A stretch of 64,000 nt of DNA, taken from Aliiglaciecola lipolytica E3. Lineage in GTDB: Bacteria; Pseudomonadota; Gammaproteobacteria; Enterobacterales; Alteromonadaceae. Under the pieces are notes generated by a model. The model saw nothing but the letters and a program-made list of their open reading frames with translations. It searched no databases and was not told the DNA's origin. The position numbers and the translations under genes are program-made. How positions within the stretch are numbered: the stretch's first letter is position 1; each line of letters opens with the position of its first letter. Location of the stretch: positions 55,227 through 119,226 of the forward strand of contig NZ_BAEN01000037.1 of the NCBI RefSeq assembly GCF_000314975.1. Reading direction: 5' to 3'. Shown here piece after piece: positions 1 through 8,843 of this stretch.

Positions 1-2460
1 ATTTCCTTCTTCATCTTCGGTGCTGACAATGTCCAAATAAATTTTATATGGGCGGCTTAAATCGAGCAATCCAGTGGTAACAGTATCGTCGCCTGTTGTT
101 GAAACATCAGGTGTGCCATTACCTATGGTAAAACGGGCACTGGCGATACTGAGTTGACCTTCGGCAATGCTTAAACCACTACCACCGCCGGTAATGCTGT
201 ACAAAGGTAACGCATCATTACCAGGAATCGATTTGTATTCCGGGGTAAAGAACAATTCGGTGGTCGTTTCAAAATCCTCTGAGCTGAGTAAGTTTTCGTT
301 GATATATTCAATACGAATATTGTTTACAACTACCGTACCACCACTTTCAGTACGCAACTGCAAAAACGAATTTTTGGTAGCAATTATGCCGGGAACAATG
401 AGTGTACTTCCCGGTGTTAGGGTGTTGATGAGTTCACTGTAGAATTTTGATCCGCCGCCATGCATTGAAGCTGAGCTGCTACTGGTATTGTTATCTACAT
501 AAATTTGGAAATTGTTATCGCCATCAGGATCATTCACTGAGACAATGTCCATGACCACGTTATACGGACGACTTAGGTCAAATACACCTGTGCTAGCTGT
601 ATCGTCTGACGTTGTAGTAGCGCCTGGCATTGCGTTACCAATAGTGAAACGGCCACTGTCCAATTCAAGACCTGATTCAATCACAGACACTGAACCACCG
701 GTTTTGGTATATAGGGCTACATCCATACCGTCGCCATCAACAATGGTGGCAAACTCTGTGGTGAAAATATCCACTCCCGCTTCATCAAAGTTAACGCTAA
801 AGGGCAGGCTTACTCGCGGAATAGAAATCGGCTCTTCAGGTTCTTCTGGCTCTTCCGGTTCTTCTGGTTCAACAGCATCAGCATTGGTTTCAATAATTAG
901 GTTATCGATGGTGATATTACCACTGCTATCAGTTCTGAACTGAAAAAACGAATTAGTAATATCAGTGTTTAAGATTTTTGCTTCGGGATCACTTGGATCT
1001 AGGCCATTAACATCAGCACCTGGTACATAGGTATAGCTAAAACGCTGCCCAATTGGGAATTCATCCTCAGTGATTGAGCGGCCAATGAATTTAGAAGCCG
1101 CGCCATGAACAGAGTTATCTTGTCCGGTGGTGTTGTTATCAATATAAATATTTAACGAACCAGAGCTGGTGTGAGACACCACATCAAAACTGATGGTGAA
1201 ACCCTGACTGATGTTAAAAACCCCCGTACCTTGGGTATCGCTCGCTGAAGTTTGTGCCAATGGGTTGCTAGCGGCATTCCCGATACTGAAACGGTCTCCA
1301 GCCAAGGTTAACTGGCCTAATTCAGCGTTTAAAGAAGGACTACCACCGGTTTTAAAGTACATAGGGCCGGTATTTTCGTCGGTTAAACGTTTGTAAGTAG
1401 ATGAGAAAAAGGTGGTTGTATCGGTGTTAAAATCTTCTGATAAAGCTGGTTCGATGGTATTTGCCCGTTCGACCAGTTGTTCTAATTCGATGGCAGCTTG
1501 CGCCTCACTTAACACCAATAAGTCGGTTTTAGGATCGTCATTGGCATCGCAATTTTTAACTGCTGTAGCCACGGCGGTACTACCATCGGCTAAACATAAG
1601 CTGTACACCTGGTCAACGGTATTGAATGATCTGACAATCAGATAGGTGGTGTTGGTGTCGGAAGTTAATTTAAGGGCTCTGCGGCCAAACATAAGCTCAT
1701 AGGTTCCCATCGTTTCTATATCCCCATTGAATTGGGAATAGGAACCTTTACGTTGAGAACTGTCGTCTGGCGTAAAGTTAAAGGTATCTTGTATCGCCGT
1801 GTCACCTTGTAAAAACGGGTTGTAAACTATCCCATTTAAATGGTCCAGGTTGAATGTATTGGCAAAAAGGGTGCCGTATTCTGTTTCTAAAAAGTTGACG
1901 AAATGGGCAACCGCACTGTCAAACGGTGCTAAGGTAGTCATCGCGCCGCCAGCATTGGCTAACCAAGGTTCAACGTCGGCTGCGAATTGTTCAGCTGGTC
2001 GGTCGAAAAAAGCTTCAATGGTTTGTCCATCGGCCAATAGCATCGAGGCAGCCGCGGCTGCATTTTCACTAATCTCAATACCATTTGACGGATCGCCATC
2101 TATGTCCAGAGCCTGCAATAGTCTCAATGTATTCACTACAGACTGATCAAACGGCGTGTCAGCGTTAAATAAATTCAGTGGTGTTAAAATACTGGAGACA
2201 GGCACTCCAGGAAATTCAAAATCACCAATAAAGAAAGTGATAATTTCGCCACGAAAATAGCTAAATTCACCGTTACTATTGGTTTTCCCGTCGGCCACGG
2301 ATTCAGAGCGATAGCCTAATCCGGAAACGGGGCTATCGACAAACTGACCAGTGAGGGCAGGGGCAGGTAACTCTTTGACATTGGTAGTACTTTCCGCACC
2401 ACATCCAACTAACAGTATTGTACTGACAATACTTGCTGCTAGCGTAAATTTGTAATTCAT
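1..2460 (-). CDS. Repeat-containing surface lipoprotein of the pectin locus (C-terminus beyond window)
   Basis: An open frame of at least 820 codons runs leftward from ATG at 2460 (GGGAG 8-12 nt upstream) off the window start, so the C-terminus is missing. The N-terminus is a lipoprotein signal with lipobox LVGC (Cys about residue 20). Next comes a region with the pattern seen in many marine lipoproteins (DSPVSGLGY..., GEFSYFRG), then at least three divergent modules sharing the elements FTIGN, DDT-TGxFDLSRPY and DIVS, the second preceded by an acidic EEP linker near 835-870. The modules look like carbohydrate-binding or beta-sandwich units, but I cannot name the family. It lies 112 bp downstream of a sugar-type TonB receptor on the same strand and near a pectate lyase, so a role in binding or cutting pectin at the cell surface is inferred. 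The unseen C-terminus could be a lyase domain. Confidence 0.75.
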   Translation of the reverse strand, partial: MNYKFTLAASIVSTILLVGCGAESTTNVKELPAPALTGQFVDSPVSGLGYRSESVADGKTNSNGEFSYFRGEIITFFIGDFEFPGVPVSSILTPLNLFNADTPFDQSVVNTLRLLQALDIDGDPSNGIEISENAAAAASMLLADGQTIEAFFDRPAEQFAADVEPWLANAGGAMTTLAPFDSAVAHFVNFLETEYGTLFANTFNLDHLNGIVYNPFLQGDTAIQDTFNFTPDDSSQRKGSYSQFNGDIETMGTYELMFGRRALKLTSDTNTTYLIVRSFNTVDQVYSLCLADGSTAVATAVKNCDANDDPKTDLLVLSEAQAAIELEQLVERANTIEPALSEDFNTDTTTFFSSTYKRLTDENTGPMYFKTGGSPSLNAELGQLTLAGDRFSIGNAASNPLAQTSASDTQGTGVFNISQGFTISFDVVSHTSSGSLNIYIDNNTTGQDNSVHGAASKFIGRSITEDEFPIGQRFSYTYVPGADVNGLDPSDPEAKILNTDITNSFFQFRTDSSGNITIDNLIIETNADAVEPEEPEEPEEPEEPISIPRVSLPFSVNFDEAGVDIFTTEFATIVDGDGMDVALYTKTGGSVSVIESGLELDSGRFTIGNAMPGATTTSDDTASTGVFDLSRPYNVVMDIVSVNDPDGDNNFQIYVDNNTSSSSASMHGGGSKFYSELINTLTPGSTLIVPGIIATKNSFLQLRTESGGTVVVNNIRIEYINENLLSSEDFETTTELFFTPEYKSIPGNDALPLYSITGGGSGLSIAEGQLSIASARFTIGNGTPDVSTTGDDTVTTGLLDLSRPYKIYLDIVSTEDEEGN

Positions 2461-2572
2461 TTTTGTTCTCCCAAGAGTAATTGGCGCTTGGCACTATTCA
2501 CTCTTTAAGTTCCTATTGAATAAATTGCATTTATGTTCGTTTCATTTCTTTAGGCATAAATAGTGAGGTTAT

Positions 2573-5500
2573 TTAATAAAATTTATAATCCACACCTATT
2601 TGGAAGGTTTTCCCATATTCTTCTTTTTGATACAGAATATTGCCGCCACTTTGTGCATTGCCTTGGAAGTAACGCAAGTCGGACTCGTCAGTTAAGTTAA
2701 CGGCATCGAAATACATGTTGATTTGATCGTTAATCCGATATCTCGCTTTAAAATCTATAGTGGTGATAGCGTCTTGATATCTGTCTGACCAATATTTACA
2801 AGCGCGTGTATCCGATTCACTGACACCAGTAGGGCAAGCTCCGACTTCTTCTAAGATTTTGGCTCTGTGATTGCCAATTAAACGGAATGAAAACACATTA
2901 TTTTCCCAACCGAATGTTAAGTTAGCGGTAGTGTCAGCTTGATCAGGCAAAGGAACGTTTGAAACACGTATTGAATCATCTAGTTCTGCTTCGCTGTCTA
3001 AAAAGGTCATGTTACTTTGCAGGAAGAAACCATTATCAAAGTATTGGTTGTAACTAAGCTCAACCCCAACTACATAGGCTTTATCACCGTTTAAGGTAAT
3101 ATTGACATCATTAAGTACAAGGTTTTGTGGAATCACGAATTCGGTCACCTGAGCCACAGGTAACGATAGTGGCAAATCTTCTAAAGACTGGGTTATACCA
3201 TTCACATCGACAATAAAATTGTCTATGTCTTTGTAAAAAATCGCCGCTTCCATAAATAGATTTTTACTTGGATACCAACCAATTGATGCGTCGTAATTGA
3301 CAGAAGTCATGGCAACCAAATTAGGGTTACCGACATCCAGCGTATTATTAGAACCTAAAATATAGTCTTGTAACTGGCGAACGTTCGCACTTCCCTGAGA
3401 ATCGTCACAATCGTCACTGGCCGGCGGACAAAGCTCAATATCCTGATCAAACTTGGCAAAAGCACGCGCTTGTTTAAATGAGGGGCGGGTATAACTGCTC
3501 CAGATAGAGGCACGAACCAGAATATCTTCAGTGGGTTCATAACGCAGATGTGCACTAGGATAATATTCACTGTAAGTTATGGATGCTTCAGGTAATGGAA
3601 TGGCAATATCCAGACTTCCGCTACCTGCGCCATTAAATTCAAAATCGTCATTTTCTAACGACAAAAAGCCAGTTGATGAAAATTCGGTTTCTGCATATCT
3701 GACACCTGCAATTAAAATTAGATCATCATTTAAAGGTACTTCAGCCATCAAGTAAGCAGCTTTAGTATCTTCAATTATGGTGTAATCTTCTTTGGTACTG
3801 TCAATGGACAATTCGTTATTGGTCGCACTTTCCCGAGTTATTTTGGATGAGGCGACTATGTATTCAATTTGGTCTTGGTTAACAAATGGATAGAAAAAAT
3901 TACTATTTTCAGGAATAGCGCTAGGGTAATCAGCGTGATTTGAGTTAACTACTTCAATACAAACTGGATCGCCATTACAGTCATCACTACTGGGATCGTA
4001 ACTGGCCCGGTTCTTATCGCGTACATGACTACGATTTGAAAACGCCACACCACCTTTTATGTAATTTAAGTGGGGCAAAAAATACTCTTTGGTTAAATTA
4101 ATTTCACCATTTTTGATTTTATCTTCGCGCGTACCGTCTTCTAGAAACAAATTGTCGAATTGAAAATTTGACATCTGCGAAGCATCACCTGAACCTGATG
4201 TGCCGAAAATGCTATTTTCAGGATCGTAATCAAAGCCGCCTAATTCAGCCGCTTCTTCCGGCGTAACCGCGCGACCAATGATGTTATCTCTTAACCCTTG
4301 GCCATAAACAATTAGGTCTCTTTCACGGAATTGTACTCGTCTGTCATTAAGTGATTCGTCAGTAGTCTGTGATTGTGCGTATTCATAATCTAATACCCAA
4401 GTATCACCGAGTTTATTCTCGCCACCAATGCTAAAACTTTTTGTTGTGGTATCACCACCTTGAATAAAATACTGATGAAAAATATCGATGTCGGTTAGGA
4501 TAAACTCTTTGGTATCTCCATTAACATAGGCAATTTCACCGCTTCCAACTCCTCCAGCATCTTGAAAGTCATAAAATTCCCGTAACGCGATGTCTTCATC
4601 AGAAAATTTGGTTAAATTGCCACGCACATAATAATAGGAAAGATCATTCGGTTTGAATTCTAGATTGAGTGATGCTGCACGCCTTTTTCGATTTGCGACT
4701 TCTCGTCTAAGTTCTAATTGACTCGGACCTAAAATCTCAGGGCCAGAAGCCTGCAATGCATTCCCTTCGTCTGTGTCTTCGAAGCCAATGTCAGCTTGAT
4801 AAAATCGCATCTCAGTAGTGCTATGATGACGAATTTCATCAACTTGAGTTTTACGATTCTCTGTAGAAAGAGCAAAACCAACACCGACTTTTTTATCTAA
4901 TAAAAGCTGAGTGCCATCTAAACTAAATTTAGGAGAATGTTCTTCGCGTAATTGACTGTACGAGTCTTGCGCTCTAAATTTTAAACTTGACTTACCTCTA
5001 TCATAAGCTGAAATCGCTTTGACATTTACAGTACCGCCTATTGAGTTGAGGTTTTGATCCGGTGTTAGGGTTTTTAGCACCTCTATTGAGCCTAGAATAT
5101 CCGCGGGAATTGCATCTAATCCAACTTTACGATCATCACCAACACCAGAAAGCTCAGAGCCATTAAGATTAACAGAGACAAACCCCGGTCCTAAACCACG
5201 GACAGATACGAATTTACCTTCTCCTTCCGAACGTTGAAGAGTCACCCCGGGCAATCGACGTAATGACTCCGCTACATTCTGATCAACAAAATTGCCTATG
5301 TCGTCGGTAGCAATTACAGAACTAAATCCATTTTTCTCTCTTTCTAAATCTCTGGCTTTTAAATCAGCCTGTTTTATACCAACTACTTCTACTATTTCAA
5401 TCTCTTGCTCATTAGCTGTGTTGTTGATGTTCTCTTCAGATTCTTGATTAGGTAAGTTGGTAATAGTTTGTTGCACTATTTCTGGTTCTGCATTTTTTTC

Positions 5501-5590
5501 TTCAGCAGCTATCGTTTGTGATGATGTACACATCAGCGGGATAGCAAGGGTCGATGCAAATAGCAAAGCTTCCACTTGAACAGGCTTCAT
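2573..5590 (-). CDS. TonB-dependent receptor, oligosaccharide type
   Basis: A 1005-residue outer-membrane receptor likely to import pectin oligosaccharides into the periplasm. A signal peptide at about 1-29 precedes a low-complexity N-terminal stretch and a TonB-box-like EIVEVVGI near residue 65. The plug carries ARDLEREKNGFSSVI, VAESLRRLPGV and RGLGPGF, the pattern of the proteobacterial sugar-type receptors (TIGR01782-like). A long beta-barrel ends in the aromatic terminus QIGVDYKFY, as barrel assembly requires. AGGAG lies just upstream of the ATG. It is transcribed with the lipoprotein downstream and divergently from the pectate lyase; two LacI-like palindromes lie 59-118 bp upstream of its start. 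The substrate is inferred from the neighbours only. Confidence 0.9.
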   Translation of the reverse strand: MKPVQVEALLFASTLAIPLMCTSSQTIAAEEKNAEPEIVQQTITNLPNQESEENINNTANEQEIEIVEVVGIKQADLKARDLEREKNGFSSVIATDDIGNFVDQNVAESLRRLPGVTLQRSEGEGKFVSVRGLGPGFVSVNLNGSELSGVGDDRKVGLDAIPADILGSIEVLKTLTPDQNLNSIGGTVNVKAISAYDRGKSSLKFRAQDSYSQLREEHSPKFSLDGTQLLLDKKVGVGFALSTENRKTQVDEIRHHSTTEMRFYQADIGFEDTDEGNALQASGPEILGPSQLELRREVANRKRRAASLNLEFKPNDLSYYYVRGNLTKFSDEDIALREFYDFQDAGGVGSGEIAYVNGDTKEFILTDIDIFHQYFIQGGDTTTKSFSIGGENKLGDTWVLDYEYAQSQTTDESLNDRRVQFRERDLIVYGQGLRDNIIGRAVTPEEAAELGGFDYDPENSIFGTSGSGDASQMSNFQFDNLFLEDGTREDKIKNGEINLTKEYFLPHLNYIKGGVAFSNRSHVRDKNRASYDPSSDDCNGDPVCIEVVNSNHADYPSAIPENSNFFYPFVNQDQIEYIVASSKITRESATNNELSIDSTKEDYTIIEDTKAAYLMAEVPLNDDLILIAGVRYAETEFSSTGFLSLENDDFEFNGAGSGSLDIAIPLPEASITYSEYYPSAHLRYEPTEDILVRASIWSSYTRPSFKQARAFAKFDQDIELCPPASDDCDDSQGSANVRQLQDYILGSNNTLDVGNPNLVAMTSVNYDASIGWYPSKNLFMEAAIFYKDIDNFIVDVNGITQSLEDLPLSLPVAQVTEFVIPQNLVLNDVNITLNGDKAYVVGVELSYNQYFDNGFFLQSNMTFLDSEAELDDSIRVSNVPLPDQADTTANLTFGWENNVFSFRLIGNHRAKILEEVGACPTGVSESDTRACKYWSDRYQDAITTIDFKARYRINDQINMYFDAVNLTDESDLRYFQGNAQSGGNILYQKEEYGKTFQIGVDYKFY

Positions 5591-5648
5591 TGGAATTTAC
5601 TCCTTGGCAATTTCATTAATATTGTTTTTTGGCCACTAACTTTAGATT

Positions 5649-5707
5649 CGCCATCGGTGGCATAATAATCTATATTATATACTTTATTCTTGTTGCCACC
5701 GGTGGCA
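5649..5707. promoter_or_regulatory. Pair of LacI-type operator-like palindromes
   Basis: A perfect 14-bp palindrome, TGCCACCGGTGGCA, lies at 5694-5707. A second copy with two mismatches, CGCCATCGGTGGCA, lies at 5649-5662. Their centres are 45 bp apart. Even palindromes with a central CG are typical of LacI-family operators. They sit in the roughly 300-bp divergent region between the TonB receptor and the pectate lyase, closer to the receptor, and could repress one or both. No regulator gene is present in the visible part of this locus, so the cognate protein is unknown. Confidence 0.55.
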
Positions 5708-5929
5708 TTCTAGGGTTTGGTTAAACTGATGTCAATAAAATGTTAATGATTGGTTCGGCTATTTGAAATTTATTTTGACTACTATTAATGAAAGGTCATT
5801 TGTTCATAATCAATAAATGCTTTAAATCCAAGTTTAGTAATTTTGGAGTTAGGGTCGCGGTCTAACATCTACATTATCTTATAAACTCGAATGGCATTAA
5901 AAAGAACAAGGTTAAGAGTGAAACTTCGT

Positions 5930-7291
5930 ATGTTCAGAAACATTTTTTTGAAGAAAATAAGCATGTTGTTATTTTTAGTACTTCTATCATTTGAAAGTAA
6001 GCTTGTAATGGCTGGTGATACGAGCTTAGCATTTGAAGGCGCTTTAGGTTTTGGCCGCTTTACCCAAGGTGGTAATGGAGGCGAAATTTATGTTGTCGAT
6101 ACGTTAGATGATAGTAGTAACCCTATAAAAGGGATGCTACGGCATGCTGTAAACGCTAAAGGCCCAAGAATTATTGTTTTTACAGTTTCGGGGGTTATCG
6201 AATTGGTTAAACCATTAGAAATTAAACATGACTTTATCACTATTGCAGGGCAGACCTCACCTAAAGGGATCGTGCTGAAAGGGGCTGAAACACAAATAAA
6301 AGCTAATCAAGTGATTATCCGTTATTTACGTTTTCGACACGGGACGTCAAATCATCAAAGTGATGCGATAACGGCAAAGCGAAATTCAAACATTATTATT
6401 GATCATTGTTCAATGAGTTGGGCCAATGATGAGGTGGCTTCCTTTTATAATAATACAGACTTTACACTACAATACAGCATCATAAGCGAAAGCCTTAATG
6501 ATGCTGGGCATAACAAAGGAAGTCATGGTTATGGCGGAATTTGGGGGGGACGTCGTGCTAGTTTTCTATTTAATGTGCTTGCTCATCATACAAGTAGGAA
6601 TCCACGAATAAACGGGCACAGATTAAAACCAACTTATTCTCAAGAGGAAGAATTTGCAGAGATAAACAATAATGTAATTTATAATTGGTCCAAAAATTCA
6701 GCATATGGAAATGAAAACGGAAAACTTCATTTTATAAATAACTATTTTAAACCAGGTCCGAGTAATGGTCCTATCCGTTTTTTTCAGTTACTCAATTCAA
6801 CTGAAAAAGGAGCAAATGGACGCGGCTTTTTTCGTGGAAACGTGATGGTAGGATATCCAGAGATATCTAATCTGAACCGGTTAGGGCTACCCATTAAAAA
6901 TCAGAAAACTTTGCAGCCCGAAGACATTCGTTTGATTCATGAAAATTTTACGCTCGAGCAACTTTTTCGACCACTAAATATTCACACTGTCGATAATACG
7001 GTTGACGCGAAATTTGCTTATCAGCGCTTAATTGTTGATCAAGAAGTGGGAGCAAATCGAAATCGCCATGGCAAAAAGTTGGACTCTGTTGACTTGCGTA
7101 TATTAACTGAAATTAAATCAGCAACTGCATCGACCGAAACTGGAATCATAGACTCGGAATTGCAGGTGATAGAAAGTTGGGATAGTTATGCCTCTGAATT
7201 TTCCAATGATGGAGTCGAGCATATCCCTAATTTATACATGCAAAACAACCAGCAAATAGAACTCTGGTTAAATAATTTAGGAAAATTCTAA
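5930..7291 (+). CDS. Secreted pectate lyase, PL1-like
   Basis: A 453-residue parallel beta-helix enzyme likely to cleave polygalacturonate by beta-elimination. The start at 5930 gives a clean signal peptide (MFRNIFLKK, a hydrophobic core, cleavage after VMA at about residue 28). The frame stays open back to 5891, a 466-residue alternative with no visible ribosome site. The mature protein begins with the pattern of PL1 pectate lyases: GALGFGRFTQGGNGG, VDTLDD, LRHAV, FTVSGVIEL, TIAGQTSP, then VIIRYLRFRHG, IIDHCSMSWANDE and NPRINGHRL, which carry the calcium-site and catalytic-region residues. It faces the TonB receptor across the operator pair, as in a polysaccharide utilisation locus. Export to periplasm or medium is inferred. 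Confidence 0.87.
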   Translation: MFRNIFLKKISMLLFLVLLSFESKLVMAGDTSLAFEGALGFGRFTQGGNGGEIYVVDTLDDSSNPIKGMLRHAVNAKGPRIIVFTVSGVIELVKPLEIKHDFITIAGQTSPKGIVLKGAETQIKANQVIIRYLRFRHGTSNHQSDAITAKRNSNIIIDHCSMSWANDEVASFYNNTDFTLQYSIISESLNDAGHNKGSHGYGGIWGGRRASFLFNVLAHHTSRNPRINGHRLKPTYSQEEEFAEINNNVIYNWSKNSAYGNENGKLHFINNYFKPGPSNGPIRFFQLLNSTEKGANGRGFFRGNVMVGYPEISNLNRLGLPIKNQKTLQPEDIRLIHENFTLEQLFRPLNIHTVDNTVDAKFAYQRLIVDQEVGANRNRHGKKLDSVDLRILTEIKSATASTETGIIDSELQVIESWDSYASEFSNDGVEHIPNLYMQNNQQIELWLNNLGKF

Positions 7292-7318
7292 CCGATAAAT
7301 AACACTAGGTTTTTAAAG

Positions 7319-7816
7319 TTAACGACTGCGAAATAATTGGTAAATTGTCCTTAAGTTTACGGCAATTATTGTCAATTCAAGTAAGGTTGTGCCTATGGAT
7401 CCTACAATAATATTGTTGGTCAACCAACATAGGGCTCCAATTAATAAGCCCAAACGCATGACGATTCCCTGTAAACAAAAAATCGCATAGGTTCCTATAC
7501 AACTACCTAATATAGGAAACATATCATACCAATTATCAGTTAAATGTAGCCCCCAAAAAAATGTTATAAAAATAAAGGTGAATGCTATTTTTTTGGAGGC
7601 GGTTTTAAGCGATATCGCGGTTCTTACTATCGCCAATACAGCACTTAAGCAAGCTGTTTCAGCTCCTAGTAATGCAAAATGAATTGCATGATTAAAATTC
7701 AACAAAAGCAACATTACTTTTAGTTTTCGATCATTTTGTTGATAGAAACATACGATGCCAAGCACAAAACTTAACATACCGATCCCTTGAACTAAATTGA
7801 ATTCAGGAAATGACAT
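7319..7816 (-). CDS. YgjV family inner-membrane protein
   Basis: About 165 residues with five or so hydrophobic segments. The sequence FVLGIVCFYQQNDRKLKVMLL followed by NHAIHFALLGA and an N-terminal VQGIGMLSF is the signature of the YgjV (YgjV/YdgC-like) membrane family of unknown function. I place the start at 7816 (MSFPEFN) because the family begins there; the frame is open to 7861, which would add 15 residues without improving the match. It is convergent with the pectate lyase gene and only 27 bp from its stop, with no obvious shared terminator. No function can be assigned from sequence. Confidence 0.75.
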   Translation of the reverse strand: MSFPEFNLVQGIGMLSFVLGIVCFYQQNDRKLKVMLLLLNFNHAIHFALLGAETACLSAVLAIVRTAISLKTASKKIAFTFIFITFFWGLHLTDNWYDMFPILGSCIGTYAIFCLQGIVMRLGLLIGALCWLTNNIIVGSIGTTLLELTIIAVNLRTIYQLFRSR

Positions 7817-8003
7817 TGTGCAAATAATCTCACTAGGAAAAGAGGTACAAAATCCAAACAAGGGTTAGAATATTTGGTTGAAAATTGACGATATTAAAAA
7901 TACGAAAGAAAGATTAGCAAAATTCTTTAAATCTTTTTCTACAAATAACCTATTTTTTCAATTATCTAATAGGATATTAAAATAAAGCTTTCTATTCTTT
8001 GCC

Positions 8004-8032
8004 TTGCATGTAAGTGCCGAGGTCCGTATACT
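8004..8032 (+). promoter_or_regulatory. Sigma-70 promoter upstream of the rimP leader
   Basis: TTGCAT at 8004-8009 and TATACT at 8027-8032 are separated by 17 bp, a good match to the sigma-70 consensus. Transcription would start near 8038-8040. It is the best promoter seen in the 477-bp gap between the YgjV gene and rimP and probably drives both the leader and the nusA-infB operon. Confidence 0.6.
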
Positions 8033-8038
8033 ATGCGC

Positions 8039-8275
8039 ATCTTTTGAGACGGGCTCCCTCTGAATTGGATAGTAACGTCTCGATTAGTTGGTTTAGCTAG
8101 CTAAGAAACCGCAAGAAAAGACACGGGTATCTATAAATGACTTTGTTTTAGTTGCTCAGTTCTTGCGACCACTATTTTCGACTAAACGCGAAACTTTAGT
8201 TAAGCGTAATTTAAAATGTCGGATAGTGGGTTAGGGTCCAGAAACAAAAAAGCCCCGCTTGTACGGGGCTTTTTG
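8039..8275 (+). ncRNA. Putative attenuated leader or small RNA of the rimP-nusA-infB operon
   Basis: Between the promoter at 8004-8032 and the strong terminator at 8247-8275 lies about 237 nt with no convincing reading frame. It can form local hairpins: an AGACG...CGTCT pairing near 8047-8083 and a GGTTT...AAACC pairing near 8090-8115. In E. coli the corresponding leader contains the metY tRNA; no tRNA cloverleaf is visible here. It may be a free small RNA, or a leader in which read-through past the terminator controls the essential operon behind it. Function and boundaries are inference. Confidence 0.4.
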
Positions 8276-8278
8276 TTG
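8247..8278 (+). terminator. Strong intrinsic terminator before rimP
   Basis: The stem AAAAAGCCCCG (8247-8257) pairs perfectly with CGGGGCTTTTT (8264-8274) across a 6-nt loop and is followed by more T residues. It lies 64 bp upstream of rimP in the sense direction, so it either ends a separate small RNA or attenuates the operon. Confidence 0.85.
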
Positions 8279-8300
8279 TTAATATTGGTTTTCTAAATCT

Positions 8301-8319
8301 GGGCTTTTCGCCCTTTTTT
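8301..8319 (+). terminator. Second small hairpin with T-tract before rimP
   Basis: GGGC (8301-8304), loop TTTTC, GCCC (8310-8313) and then six T residues. It is a weak but terminator-shaped hairpin directly after the strong one and 19 bp before the rimP start. Taken with the first, it suggests the rimP leader is a control point. Confidence 0.35.
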
Positions 8320-8338
8320 CGTATTTGGAGCTTTATTT

Positions 8339-8794
8339 TTGTCACAACTTGAACAAAAACTGACGGACATGTTGGCTGCACCAGTTGAAGCGACAGGCTT
8401 TGAACTGGTGGGAGTTGAGTTTGTTCGCGCCGGAAAACATTCTACGCTACGTGTCTATATCGATCATCCCGAAGGCATCACTGTTGATAATTGTGCAGAT
8501 GTAAGTTTGCAAGTAAGTGCTGTACTTGATGTGGAAGATCCGATTAGCACGGAATATAACCTTGAAGTTTCTTCACCTGGCATGGATAGGCCTTTGTTCA
8601 AAGAAGCACACTATGAAAAGTGTATTGGCGAAGTGATCGCAGTGCGTTTAAGAATGCCAATGAATGATAGAAGAAATTTTAAAGGCACGTTGCTCAAAGT
8701 AGACAACGGTAATTTAACGATAGAAGTTGACGGTCAAGAATATGTTCTAGTCGTAGCAAATATCGAAAAAGGTAATTTGGTTCCAACATTTTAA
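8339..8794 (+). CDS. rimP: Ribosome maturation factor RimP
   Basis: A 151-residue cytoplasmic factor for 30S subunit maturation. It shows the family order: N-terminal alpha/beta domain with [26 protein letters not shown], the conserved [19 protein letters not shown] centre at about residues 75-95, and a C-terminal SH3-like barrel. The start is TTG at 8339 with GGAG about 8 nt upstream; no ATG is available before the conserved region. It is the first gene of the rimP-nusA-infB-rbfA-truB operon, 49 bp before nusA, and follows two hairpin terminators in its leader. In E. coli this operon is preceded by metY; here it is preceded by the YgjV gene on the other strand. Confidence 0.95.
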   Translation: MSQLEQKLTDMLAAPVEATGFELVGVEFVRAGKHSTLRVYIDHPEGITVDNCADVSLQVSAVLDVEDPISTEYNLEVSSPGMDRPLFKEAHYEKCIGEVIAVRLRMPMNDRRNFKGTLLKVDNGNLTIEVDGQEYVLVVANIEKGNLVPTF

Positions 8795-8843
8795 GAGAAA
8801 TTCATATTAGCGCTTTCTCAGGGAAGCAATCAGTGAGGCAACG

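Noticed and set aside
167..2146. Plus-strand frames across the first 2.1 kb
   Set aside because: They are shadows of the minus-strand lipoprotein gene, whose frame is open throughout with clear repeats.
8033..8246. A tRNA gene like metY in the rimP leader
   Set aside because: No acceptor stem, T-arm or anticodon arm can be paired; only short hairpins are present.
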